A stretch of DNA of 64,000 nucleotides from Ruminococcus sp. (GTDB lineage Bacteria; Bacillota; Clostridia; Oscillospirales; Ruminococcaceae). Under the pieces are notes generated by a model. That model saw only the letters and a list, made by a program, of their open reading frames with translations, was not told where the DNA came from and did no database searches. Position 1 is the stretch's first letter. Each line of letters opens with the position of its first letter. The stretch spans positions 152,225 to 216,224 of the forward strand of contig SVNI01000001.1 of NCBI GenBank assembly GCA_015066975.1, written 5' to 3'. Positions 16,476-24,376 of the stretch are shown here, in pieces. Made by a program: the position numbers and the translations under genes.

Positions 16476-18434
16476 ATGAAACAGCATATTCATATTGCAG
16501 TCATTGCTTCTACAATTGATGAAGATTATCAAAGCGGTATCCTGAGCGGTATCCGTCAGTTTGCATCAGCAAACGGTATTACTCTGGCGCATTTTGCGGC
16601 ATCCGGCAATATCGGTGGTGATGAAAGACATGATACAGGAGAATATAATATTTTCTCTCTGGTGGATTTTCAGCAGTTTGACGGTGTCATTCTGCTGATT
16701 AATACCATCCAGAATGTGAAATATCGTGAAGCCGTTCTGGAACGGGTACGACATATCCATGTGCCGACAGTCTGCATTGATAAGGATGTGCCGGAACTTT
16801 ACAGCATCTGCATTGATAACGAGAAGGCAATGTGCAATATCGTGGAGCATTTTATTCTGCATCACGGGTACACGCGCATTAATTATGTATCAGGGCCGGC
16901 GGATAATATCGACAGCAGTCAGAGACTGAAAGCTTATCGGGATGTGCTAAAAAAATACGGCATTCCGTTGGAAGAAAAACGCATCTATCATGGAAATTTT
17001 GTCTCGCATGACGGTGCAAATGCCGTGCAGAAGTTTTTGCAGGATGAAATGCCGCAGGCGATTGTCTGCGCCAATGACAATATGGCAATCGGTGTGATGA
17101 ATGCTCTGGCAGTGCGTGGTATTCGTGTACCGGAAGAAATCGCTGTTTCCGGATTTGATTATACTTACAATGCCCGGAATTATGCGCCGTCGCTGACTTC
17201 TGTAGAACGCCCTTTGGAGCGTGTCGGACAGCTTGCCTGCCGGAAGATTCTCAATCATCTGGAGGAAATTCCGCAGGAACGAAGCGAAATCATGGATACA
17301 CAGTGCCGTTTTTCCCAAAGCTGCGGATGCAATCAGGTGTCTCTTATGGATACAGATGAATTCAAAAAACGGAATTTTACTGTTCTGGAGTCTTTTTCGG
17401 AAGATATTTCCCTTATCAGCCGGATGGCTTCTGCCCTGACATCCTGTGACAGTCTGGAACATTATGCAGAGAATCTGAAGCCGTTTATCCGGGAAATCAA
17501 CTGCAAAGAATTCTGGCTCTGTCTGTGCGATAGCTGGACACAGGGCATCATGGCTGATGAGAATGAAGAAAATTATCTGATGCATATTCTGTCGCCGGAG
17601 GATTATATCATAGAAGGCTACGGAAACAGAATGCTTGTTCCGCTGGCATACCGGGACGGCAGTTTCTTTGAAATGTGGGATTTTTCGGTTTTGGAAATGC
17701 TTCCGGGCTTGTTCTCTGATGAAAACGAACGCGGAGAATATTATTTCGTGCCTTTGCATATCGGCGAGCGAACGCTCGGATATTGTGTCATGAAAGACAG
17801 TCCGTTTCCGGTGAACAGCAAGCTGTTTCATAATTTTATTACCAATATCAGCAATTCTCTGGAAAGTGTCAGAAAATTTCTCTGTCTGAACCGTATCACC
17901 CAGAAATTAAATAAATTATACACTGTCGATACGCTTGCCAATATCAACAACCGGAACGGATTCCGCATCAGCACACAGCATTTGTTTCAGGCATGTATCC
18001 GGGAACGGAAGCCTGTCATGCTGATGTTTCTGGATATGGACGGACTGAAATATATCAACGATACATTCGGCCATAAGGCAGGAGATAATGCTATCTGGTG
18101 CATGGCAGAAGTGCTTCGTCAGGTATGCACAGAACAGGAAGTCTGCTGTCGGTTCGGCGGTGATGAATTCATCATATTTGCGGCGGATTATACAGAACAG
18201 AAAGCAGAAAACCTTTCCCGGAAAATCAGGAATCTTCTGGAAGAAACCAATCGGAAGAAAAAATTCTCCTATACATTGGCGGCAAGTCTGGGATATTATA
18301 TCTCTGTGCCGGAAGAAGATACAAATTTATTTCAGCTTGTGACGATTGCTGACCATATCATGTATGAAGAAAAGAAAAGGCATAAAAATTCGCACTATCT
18401 CAAACAGGGCATTTTTCGCCCTGGTATGGAATAA
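16476..18434 (+). CDS. Sugar-binding-protein-like sensor fused to GGDEF diguanylate cyclase
   Basis: Residues 1-275 resemble the periplasmic-binding-protein-like effector domain of LacI/GalR repressors (IAVIASTIDEDYQSGILSGI; VSGPADNIDSSQRLKAY; VCANDNMAIGVMNAL; SGFDYTYNARNYAPSLTSV), but with no helix-turn-helix, signal peptide or membrane segment. A middle region (about 285-480) is unassigned and GAF-like in size. The C-terminal GGDEF domain keeps RFGGDEF at about 560-566 and FLDMDGLKYINDTFGHKAGDN, so cyclase activity is expected. No RxxD inhibitory site precedes the motif. It should link a small cytosolic ligand, perhaps a sugar, to c-di-GMP. The start is ATG 16476, or GTG 16473; no strong ribosome site exists, so coupling to the upstream gene is likely. 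Confidence 0.87.
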   Translation: MKQHIHIAVIASTIDEDYQSGILSGIRQFASANGITLAHFAASGNIGGDERHDTGEYNIFSLVDFQQFDGVILLINTIQNVKYREAVLERVRHIHVPTVCIDKDVPELYSICIDNEKAMCNIVEHFILHHGYTRINYVSGPADNIDSSQRLKAYRDVLKKYGIPLEEKRIYHGNFVSHDGANAVQKFLQDEMPQAIVCANDNMAIGVMNALAVRGIRVPEEIAVSGFDYTYNARNYAPSLTSVERPLERVGQLACRKILNHLEEIPQERSEIMDTQCRFSQSCGCNQVSLMDTDEFKKRNFTVLESFSEDISLISRMASALTSCDSLEHYAENLKPFIREINCKEFWLCLCDSWTQGIMADENEENYLMHILSPEDYIIEGYGNRMLVPLAYRDGSFFEMWDFSVLEMLPGLFSDENERGEYYFVPLHIGERTLGYCVMKDSPFPVNSKLFHNFITNISNSLESVRKFLCLNRITQKLNKLYTVDTLANINNRNGFRISTQHLFQACIRERKPVMLMFLDMDGLKYINDTFGHKAGDNAIWCMAEVLRQVCTEQEVCCRFGGDEFIIFAADYTEQKAENLSRKIRNLLEETNRKKKFSYTLAASLGYYISVPEEDTNLFQLVTIADHIMYEEKKRHKNSHYLKQGIFRPGME

Positions 18435-18465
18435 AACCCCTGCTGAATCAGCAGGGGTTTTATTC
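18433..18465 (+). terminator. Terminator of the GGDEF gene
   Basis: Hairpin AAAACCCCTGCTGA/TCAGCAGGGGTTTT, overlapping the stop codon and followed by ATT. Confidence 0.85.
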
Positions 18466-18494
18466 TGTGAGGATTAAAGATAATAAGAAAGAAA

Positions 18495-20936
18495 TTATTT
18501 GGCATTAATTGGGCAGTCTTCCTGTTTGAGCAGGCCGACAATCAATTTCATAACATTCAGAGAGTCAATATTATCCGGCACTTCGTTCAGGTTCAGGTCA
18601 GCATTTGCCAGACCCTGTTCTGTCATAGTATCTTTGCCGAGAATCGTCTTGTTAATCAGAATCACATCAAGAATATCAACAGAACCGCTTTCATCCGCAT
18701 CGCCCCATACTTCGGCAGCGGCTTTTTCTTTGTAGAAGACTTCCACAGATTTGAGGGTGATTTCGCTGAGTTCTGTTTCGCCCTGACCGCCGTACCAGAA
18801 ACCAAACTGAATATTGCCGTATTCTTCGTTGAGGTCAATGCTTGCCGGAGGCATCCAGGCAATTTCGATATCGCCGGCTTCGGTATTGGTGACTACATAA
18901 TTCCAGTCTGCGCCTTCGGGAGCCCACTGCATCCAGTCATCGCCGACAGATGCGCCGATTCCATAAACAAGCTTGTCGAGGTCGGTATCAGCAGATACTG
19001 TGAAGACAACAGCATGAACGTCATCTCTTTCATTGAGGCCTAAATCATCCATAAAGCTGATTTCGCCGGACATATCGCCTGCTTTGATAGTTTTATTGAG
19101 GGTAGTCTTCTTGCTGGCAGTATACTTGAAAGTCTGTGTTTCAGTGTAGGTTACAGCACCGCCTACGAGGTCAACAGCGGGAATTTCGGTATATTCTTCT
19201 GCATCTTCCACACCGTACCAGTACTGGAAGGAAATCGCGCCGGATGTTTCATAAGGCTGTACAGCTTCCGGAACGTCCCAGATAACACTGAAATATTCAC
19301 CAAGCTGATTATCTTCGGAAGACAGATAATAGCCGTAACCCGGAGTGATACCGAATTCAACGCCTGCTTCTTCATATTCTGTGATTTTATCCTGACCCAT
19401 GTCATTATACCAGTAACCTGCATCTTTGGTAGTAGCAACACCCTTTGCAGCCTTTGCAGATTCGGTATCAGCAGCAGAGCCGTTTTCCACGTTCAGGCCA
19501 CCGCCGTACATGAAATTCTTGACACTCTGTGTACTCTGGATAGTTGCCTGAAGTGATTCGATAGTAACACTGCCCTTTGCGCCGACACTGGACAGACCGA
19601 AATCAGAATAATTGAACTTGTGGCTGTTGAGAGGGTCGGTGCCTTCTACAGGGTTGACTTCAAGCTTGGCATAATATTCTTCATCATAGCCCTGAGTCAA
19701 AGTGAGAGGAGTTGCAAATTCAATCTGACGAGCCTGTGTTGCACTCATAGTGCCTGTGCCGTCGCCGTTATCTGTGAACGACCATGTACCGCTCTTTCTG
19801 TTGGTAGTTGTCTGACCGTCCTTGATGGAAAGAGAATGTTCATCTTCGGTCGGTTCAGTTGTATCCGGAGTTACTGCCGGAGTTGCTTCTTTATTGCTGT
19901 TTACTTCAATCGACTTGATAGTGATGGTATTGCCGTCACTGTAGTAGTTTCTGAATTCAAATTCACCGTCATACTTGCTGTTGTAAGCATCTTTATATTT
20001 CAGGTCGAGTTTGGAAGTATCAATGACGATAACAATTTCGCCGTCAACGGCAGTCACGCTTGTGCCGGGAACTTCAGAGCCGTCAGAGGTATCAACCCAG
20101 CCTGAGCCATCCCATTCCATCCAGTAGGGGGAATCTGCAATGCCGATACCGAAACCGTAGGAAACAGAACCGGTATAACTGCCTGTATCCAGCGTAATGG
20201 TGATATTCTTGATGCCTTTTTCAGCCAAATCTGCGGTGAAAGCTCTGTAAGTGCCTTTTTCCTTGACATCTGCAACGGAAGAAGAAGTTTCTTTTTCGGT
20301 AGTTGCTTCTGTTGCTTCTGTTTCTGTTGCTTCGGTAATTTCTGTAGCTTCCAGCGTGTCGTCAGTGGCATCTGTTACGGCTTCTGTTTCAGTTTCGGTA
20401 GCTTCAGTCACAGCAGGGGTTTCATTAGCGGTAATCTTATTGATAGTGACAGTTCCGCCTGTACCGCTGTAGTAGTTTCTGAACTCGAAAGTGCCATCAT
20501 ATTTACTGTTGTAGGCATCTGCATATTTAAGAACGAGGTCAGAAGTGTCGATTGTGACAGTCACTTCTTTTCCGGCGGTGACTGGAACGGAAATTCCCTC
20601 AACGGAAACAGTACCGCCTTTGGTATCAACCCAGCCTGAGCCGTCCCATTCCATCCAGTAAGGGGAATCTGCAATGCCGATACCAAATCCATAGGAGAAA
20701 TTTCCGGTATAATCGGCGGTCAGTGAAACGGTAATAGTCTTGATACCGCTTGCGGCGATATCGGCAGTATAGCCCTTATAAACGCCGTCAACTTCGAGAG
20801 TATCCAAAGCAGCAGCAGAAACGCTCATAGAAGCTGTTTCCACAAAAGTCGGCAGAACAAAAGCGTTTGCAGAAATGCACATGACAGCGGCAACAGCGGC
20901 AGCTTTCATACGGTTTGTCATGCTTCTTGTTATCAT
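18495..20936 (-). CDS. Secreted dockerin protein with repeated putative carbohydrate-binding domains
   Basis: The 813 aa protein starts at the ATG at 20934-20936, with AGAAAGGAAG upstream. A signal peptide ends around VSAAA. Two homologous domains of about 125 residues follow, sharing YGFGIGIADSPYWMEWDGSG and KYDGxFEFRNYYS. They are separated by a Thr/Glu-rich linker. A longer beta-rich region contains another such unit (GIGASVGDDWMQW). The C-terminus is a type I dockerin with two calcium loops: GDADESGSVDILD, and DLNLNEVPDNID with D/N/N/D/D at ligand positions. No glycosidase motif is visible, so it is more likely a binding component of a cellulosome or amylosome. The aromatic-rich domains suggest polysaccharide binding; the CBM family is not resolved. 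Confidence 0.85.
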   Translation of the reverse strand: MITRSMTNRMKAAAVAAVMCISANAFVLPTFVETASMSVSAAALDTLEVDGVYKGYTADIAASGIKTITVSLTADYTGNFSYGFGIGIADSPYWMEWDGSGWVDTKGGTVSVEGISVPVTAGKEVTVTIDTSDLVLKYADAYNSKYDGTFEFRNYYSGTGGTVTINKITANETPAVTEATETETEAVTDATDDTLEATEITEATETEATEATTEKETSSSVADVKEKGTYRAFTADLAEKGIKNITITLDTGSYTGSVSYGFGIGIADSPYWMEWDGSGWVDTSDGSEVPGTSVTAVDGEIVIVIDTSKLDLKYKDAYNSKYDGEFEFRNYYSDGNTITIKSIEVNSNKEATPAVTPDTTEPTEDEHSLSIKDGQTTTNRKSGTWSFTDNGDGTGTMSATQARQIEFATPLTLTQGYDEEYYAKLEVNPVEGTDPLNSHKFNYSDFGLSSVGAKGSVTIESLQATIQSTQSVKNFMYGGGLNVENGSAADTESAKAAKGVATTKDAGYWYNDMGQDKITEYEEAGVEFGITPGYGYYLSSEDNQLGEYFSVIWDVPEAVQPYETSGAISFQYWYGVEDAEEYTEIPAVDLVGGAVTYTETQTFKYTASKKTTLNKTIKAGDMSGEISFMDDLGLNERDDVHAVVFTVSADTDLDKLVYGIGASVGDDWMQWAPEGADWNYVVTNTEAGDIEIAWMPPASIDLNEEYGNIQFGFWYGGQGETELSEITLKSVEVFYKEKAAAEVWGDADESGSVDILDVILINKTILGKDTMTEQGLANADLNLNEVPDNIDSLNVMKLIVGLLKQEDCPINAK

Positions 20937-21015
20937 AATCAAATCTTCCTTTCTGAAATAATCAGTAAATAAATTAAATAACGTACAAAATTTTATACAC
21001 AGTGATGACAAAAAC

Positions 21016-21032
21016 TGTTCACTATGTGTTCA
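21016..21032 (+). promoter_or_regulatory. Operator-like direct repeat, copy 1
   Basis: TGTTCA repeated exactly 11 bp apart (TGTTCAC-N4-TGTTCA). An 11-bp period is typical of OmpR/PhoB-type response-regulator sites. It lies about 80 bp upstream of the dockerin start codon. Confidence 0.5.
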
Positions 21033-21140
21033 TATTACTATTATATCACATACGAAAACGTTTTTTGTGAATAAATTATGAATTTTTGCTAACTTGGGGG
21101 AGTCTTTATGTAGAAAAAATTTGTCACAATTCGTGCAGTT

Positions 21141-21157
21141 TGAACAAAGTGTGAACA
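21141..21157 (-). promoter_or_regulatory. Operator-like direct repeat, copy 2
   Basis: On the minus strand this reads TGTTCAC-N4-TGTTCA, the same pattern as at 21016 but inverted and about 125 bp away (centre to centre). No regulator gene lies next to it. Confidence 0.5.
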
Positions 21158-21204
21158 ATTTAAAGATTGATTTAATAAACTGCATAAAACTATTATACCA
21201 GATA

Positions 21205-21239
21205 GCAAAAAAAGTTCCCTTTGATAAAGGGAACTTTTC
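21205..21239 (-). terminator. Terminator of the dnaX-ybaB-recR operon
   Basis: Minus-strand hairpin AAAAGTTCCCTTT/AAGGGAACTTTT followed by a run of seven T, 11 bp after the recR stop. Confidence 0.92.
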
Positions 21240-21249
21240 AGAAGTTTCA

Positions 21250-21852
21250 TTACATTGCATTCCGGTTTTCCAGAGCCTTATAGAGCGTGACTTCATCTGC
21301 ATATTCCAGCATACCGCCCACAGGCAGACCAAACGCCAGACGGGAAACTTTCACGCCGAGCGGTTTCAGAAGCTGTGAGATATAAGCCGCAGTGGCATCA
21401 CCTTCAACAGTCGGATTCGTTGCCATGATGACTTCTTTCACATCACCGTCCTGTACTCTCGAAAGCAGGGAACGGATTTTCAAATCATCCGGCAGAACGT
21501 TCTTCAAAGGCGAAATTAACCCGTGCAGAACGTGATAAACGCCGTGATATTCTCCGGTGCGTTCAAAAGCGGAAATATCTTTCGGAGTTTCCACCACACA
21601 GATGACAGATTTATCTCTGGAAGCATCTTCGCAGATGGGACACAGGGGCTTGTCTGTCAGATTTTCACAGCACTGACAGTAATGCACGGTATTCCGTGCA
21701 TTCAGCAGAGCCTGTGCAAAGGCTTCGACATCAGCCGTATCCATCGCCATGACATGATAGGCAAGCCGGGCAGCGGATTTCATCCCGATACCCGGCAGTT
21801 TTGCAAACTGTTCTGTCAGTACGACAAGCGGCAGTGCATCATGATTTGCCAT
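21250..21852 (-). CDS. recR: Recombination mediator RecR
   Basis: Ring-forming protein that helps RecO load RecA at gaps in the RecFOR pathway. At 200 aa it has the family length. The helix-hairpin-helix GIGMKSAARLAYH, the zinc finger CQCCENLTDKPLCPIC and the Toprim segment ICVVETPKDISAFERTGEY are present. The C-terminal Walker-like IMATNPTVEGDATA is intact. It sits 8 bp after ybaB, and the dnaX-ybaB-recR order is highly conserved. Confidence 0.98.
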   Translation of the reverse strand: MANHDALPLVVLTEQFAKLPGIGMKSAARLAYHVMAMDTADVEAFAQALLNARNTVHYCQCCENLTDKPLCPICEDASRDKSVICVVETPKDISAFERTGEYHGVYHVLHGLISPLKNVLPDDLKIRSLLSRVQDGDVKEVIMATNPTVEGDATAAYISQLLKPLGVKVSRLAFGLPVGGMLEYADEVTLYKALENRNAM

Positions 21853-21860
21853 ATGGATTC

Positions 21861-22208
21861 TTAGAATAAGCCGGGCAGGGAAACACCGCCGGTGATTTTG
21901 CTCATTTCATCTTCAGTCGTCTGTTCAATCTGGCCGACTGCTTCGTTGACGGCACTGATGATTAAATCCTGAAGGGTTTCGATATCTTCGGGGTCAACGA
22001 CTTCTTTCTTGATGTTCAGAGACTTGATAGTTTTCTTACCGGTCATGACCAGCTCAACAGCACCGCCGCCAACAGTGGCTGTAAAGTCACGGGCTTCGAT
22101 ATCATCTTGCAGTTCGGTAATCTGGTCCTGCATTTTCTGTGCCTGACGTATCATCTGGTTCATGTTCTGGGCGTTATTGCCTGCGCCCTTGGGTACTCTT
22201 GCTCTCAT
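21861..22208 (-). CDS. ybaB: YbaB/EbfC family nucleoid-associated protein
   Basis: Small dimeric DNA-binding protein, 115 aa. The helical MNQMIRQAQKMQDQITELQ and the beta-strand core VGGGAVELVMTGKKTIKSLNI are typical. The family forms a tweezer-like dimer that binds DNA without strong specificity. It lies between dnaX and recR. An AAGGAGAAAAACC ribosome site supports the ATG. Confidence 0.95.
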   Translation of the reverse strand: MRARVPKGAGNNAQNMNQMIRQAQKMQDQITELQDDIEARDFTATVGGGAVELVMTGKKTIKSLNIKKEVVDPEDIETLQDLIISAVNEAVGQIEQTTEDEMSKITGGVSLPGLF

Positions 22209-22258
22209 GATGGTTTTTCTCCTTTTGATTAGAATAATTTTAAAAAAATAAAAATCTT

Positions 22259-23833
22259 TTATATAACAGTGGTCTGTAAACCGCTGTTTTTAGCGCGTTC
22301 AATCATTTCTTCCACAGGTCTGGGCTTCACGGCTTCGGCAGAACATTTCGCACGGATAACAAAGCGTTTTCCGGTGATGCGGAAGATGGCTTCGCTCAGG
22401 GAACGGGCATTTTCTTTCTGCTTGAACATGGTAAGAAACATTGTGTTTTCGGCAGTGATGAGAATAATATTCGCATAGAAAACAGCTTTTGCCCCTGCAA
22501 GTGTTCCCTGTACTGCCGGATTGAGTTTTCCGCATTCTTCAAGAATTTCATTCCACTGTGGAAACGGTTTGAAATCGGACATTTTGAGACTTTTCAAATC
22601 GACTTCGGGCTTGGGTTCGGGTTCGGGAGAAGCGTGCGGTTTTGTCAGCGGATGTTCTGTGACAGGCTGATGCTGTTCGAGCTGTGTGATTCTCTGCATT
22701 AACTGCTGAATTTCGGCAGAATCTGCCGGGGCGGAAACAACAGCAGACGGTGCGGAAGTACTGCAAATCCGGATAAGCATCATTTCCAGCTCCACACGCT
22801 GGCTGACAGCACGGCTCATGCGTTCCCGGCAGGTCTGAAAGTGATTTAGAATCTGCATGATAGTGTCCATATTCTGTTCAGATGCAAGCTTCTGTAAAGC
22901 AGGAACTTCATCTGCCATGCAGTGCAGAAGGGAAATATCTCCGGAAGCTTTCAGAAGCATGACATCTCTCTGCATGAGGATTAATTCTTCACAGAGTCTT
23001 TGCAAATCTTTTGAATTTTCGTGAAGCTGTGCGATAATTTCCAGAATGCCGGAAATATCTTTTTGCTGAATTTTTTCAAGAATCTGTGTTAAATATTCCC
23101 GTCCGGCTGTGCCGGAAGCTTCTGCTGTCATCTGTGCAGTGATGGTTTCACCATAAGCAGAGCACCTGTCAAGCAGGGAAATGGCATCACGCATACCGCC
23201 GTCAGAAAGCTTGGCCATGAGTTCGGCCGCAGAGGGTTCAATGCTGATATGTTCCTGTTCTGCAATGTAAAGCAGACGGGAGACTAAATCTTTTTGCCGG
23301 ATTCTGCGGAAGTCATAACGCTGGCATCTGGAAATAATAGTTGCCGGAACTTTATGGATTTCTGTCGTTGCTAAAATAAATTTGACATACGGGGGCGGTT
23401 CTTCCATGATTTTGAGAAGCGCGTTGAAAGCACTTGTGGAAAGCATGTGTACTTCGTCAATGATGTAAATTCTGAATCTGCATTTTTCCGGCGTATAGAC
23501 AGTGGCATCACGCAGGTCACGGATATCTTCCACACTGTTATTGGAAGCGGCATCAATTTCGGTCAAATCTGACAAAATGCCCTGTTCAGCGGCTTTGCAG
23601 ATTTCGCATTCCAGACAGGGGTTGCCGTCGGGGGTAGGATGCAGACAGTTGACTGCTTTTGCGAGGATTCTCGCACAGGTCGTTTTGCCAGTTCCTCTTG
23701 AGCCTGTAAACAAATAGGCATGTGCAGTTGTTCCGGATTTTATCTGATTCTGGAGTGTGGTTGTCACCTGTGGCTGAGAAAGCACATCGGCGAAAGTCAT
23801 AGGTCTCCATTTTCTGTATAAAGCCTGATACAT
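22259..23833 (-). CDS. dnaX: DNA polymerase III subunit gamma/tau
   Basis: Clamp-loader ATPase that loads the beta sliding clamp and links polymerases at the fork. The start at 23831-23833 gives MYQALYRKWRP with GGAG upstream; the longer upstream frame overlaps the SRP RNA region and lacks a ribosome site. Visible features are Walker A GSRGTGKTT, a zinc-binding cysteine set (NPCLECEIC), the DExx box IIDEVHML, and sensor 1 LATTEIHKVP. A Pro/Glu-rich linker precedes a C-terminal domain (about residues 400-524) that is shorter than in E. coli tau. It follows the SRP RNA, as in Bacillus. Confidence 0.96.
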   Translation of the reverse strand: MYQALYRKWRPMTFADVLSQPQVTTTLQNQIKSGTTAHAYLFTGSRGTGKTTCARILAKAVNCLHPTPDGNPCLECEICKAAEQGILSDLTEIDAASNNSVEDIRDLRDATVYTPEKCRFRIYIIDEVHMLSTSAFNALLKIMEEPPPYVKFILATTEIHKVPATIISRCQRYDFRRIRQKDLVSRLLYIAEQEHISIEPSAAELMAKLSDGGMRDAISLLDRCSAYGETITAQMTAEASGTAGREYLTQILEKIQQKDISGILEIIAQLHENSKDLQRLCEELILMQRDVMLLKASGDISLLHCMADEVPALQKLASEQNMDTIMQILNHFQTCRERMSRAVSQRVELEMMLIRICSTSAPSAVVSAPADSAEIQQLMQRITQLEQHQPVTEHPLTKPHASPEPEPKPEVDLKSLKMSDFKPFPQWNEILEECGKLNPAVQGTLAGAKAVFYANIILITAENTMFLTMFKQKENARSLSEAIFRITGKRFVIRAKCSAEAVKPRPVEEMIERAKNSGLQTTVI

Positions 23834-23867
23834 GCCGGCACTCCTTTCTGCTGTGCTCAAAAAAATT

Positions 23868-23989
23868 TCGGAACATAGGTGTGCAGGCTTGCTGCGGCAC
23901 ATGAGACAATCCGCTTAATGCTGCTCGCTTCCACGCCTGACATGGTTCACGGCGAATCATTGCACAGGGCCCGCACACCTATATTCCGA
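23868..23989 (-). ncRNA. ffs: Small signal recognition particle RNA (4.5S type)
   Basis: On the minus strand the ends TTCGGAATATAGGTGTGC and GCACACCTATGTTCCGAA form the long closing stem. The apex carries the Ffh-binding signature: ATGTCAGG, then GGAAGC with AGCAGC on the 3' side. Its length, about 115 nt, fits the small bacterial form without an Alu domain. It has a promoter at 24024-24052 and a T-run after the stem. Placement before dnaX is the standard Firmicutes arrangement. Confidence 0.95.
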
Positions 23990-24023
23990 AAGAAAATCCA
24001 GACTTTTCTGAACTCTGTAGCTT

Positions 24024-24052
24024 ATTATAACACATTTTAAAAGAAAATGCAA
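24024..24052 (-). promoter_or_regulatory. Promoter of the SRP RNA
   Basis: Minus strand -35 TTGCAT (24052-24047), 17-bp spacer, -10 TATAAT (24029-24024). Confidence 0.8.
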
Positions 24053-24160
24053 GTGCCAAAAAGAATTTTTCTGAAAACCGGAATCTTTTTGTCTATAATG
24101 TCAAAAAATAAATCCGATTTTTGTGCATGTATACGAATTTTTTTATTTTTCAAAAAATAC

Positions 24161-24189
24161 TTGTCATCTTGTGAAATTTTTGGTATAAT
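24161..24189 (+). promoter_or_regulatory. Orphan plus-strand promoter
   Basis: -35 TTGTCA (24161-24166), 17-bp spacer, -10 TATAAT (24184-24189). No credible protein frame follows; the open frame from 24201 runs antisense through the next gene. Confidence 0.6.
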
Positions 24190-24305
24190 GAAATAGGAAA
24201 ATGATTTCTAACCTCTTTCTCTTATTTTTTGCTGAAAAAGGCATGGCTGTGCTGTGTCTTTTTCACTTCTTTGTTTTTTCAGCTTTTTTGCTTTTGACAG
24301 ATAAA

Positions 24306-24342
24306 ACAAAAGGCGTTTCTGATTTGCAGAAATGCCTTTTGG
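24306..24342 (-). terminator. Two-way terminator after the SCP2-like gene
   Basis: Hairpin AAAAGGCGTTTCTG/CAGAAATGCCTTTT with a 5-nt loop. T-rich flanks on both sides make it work in either direction. Confidence 0.82.
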
Positions 24343-24376
24343 TATTATATTTTAATCAATCAAACAAAATCAGAAA

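Larger units (their letters stand above)
20937..21249. other. Regulatory region upstream of the dockerin gene, 313 bp
   Basis: It contains two direct-repeat elements (21016-21032 and 21141-21157) in opposite orientation, and the recR-side terminator (21205-21239). TATAAA at about 21000 on the minus strand is a possible -10 for the dockerin gene, but I find no convincing -35, so an activator may be needed. Confidence 0.5.
23990..24376. other. Intergenic region between SRP RNA and the SCP2-like gene, 387 bp
   Basis: It contains the SRP RNA promoter (minus), a plus-strand promoter at 24161-24189 with no protein gene behind it, a GCTGAAAAA/TTTTTCAGC hairpin followed by T6 (about 24231-24292), and the two-way terminator at 24306-24342. 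A small plus-strand RNA of about 100-150 nt would fit between promoter and terminators. Confidence 0.5.

Noticed and set aside
16947..17831. 294-codon minus-strand open frame inside the GGDEF gene
   Set aside because: It has no ribosome site or recognisable domain, while the plus-strand frame has complete PBP-like and GGDEF motifs.
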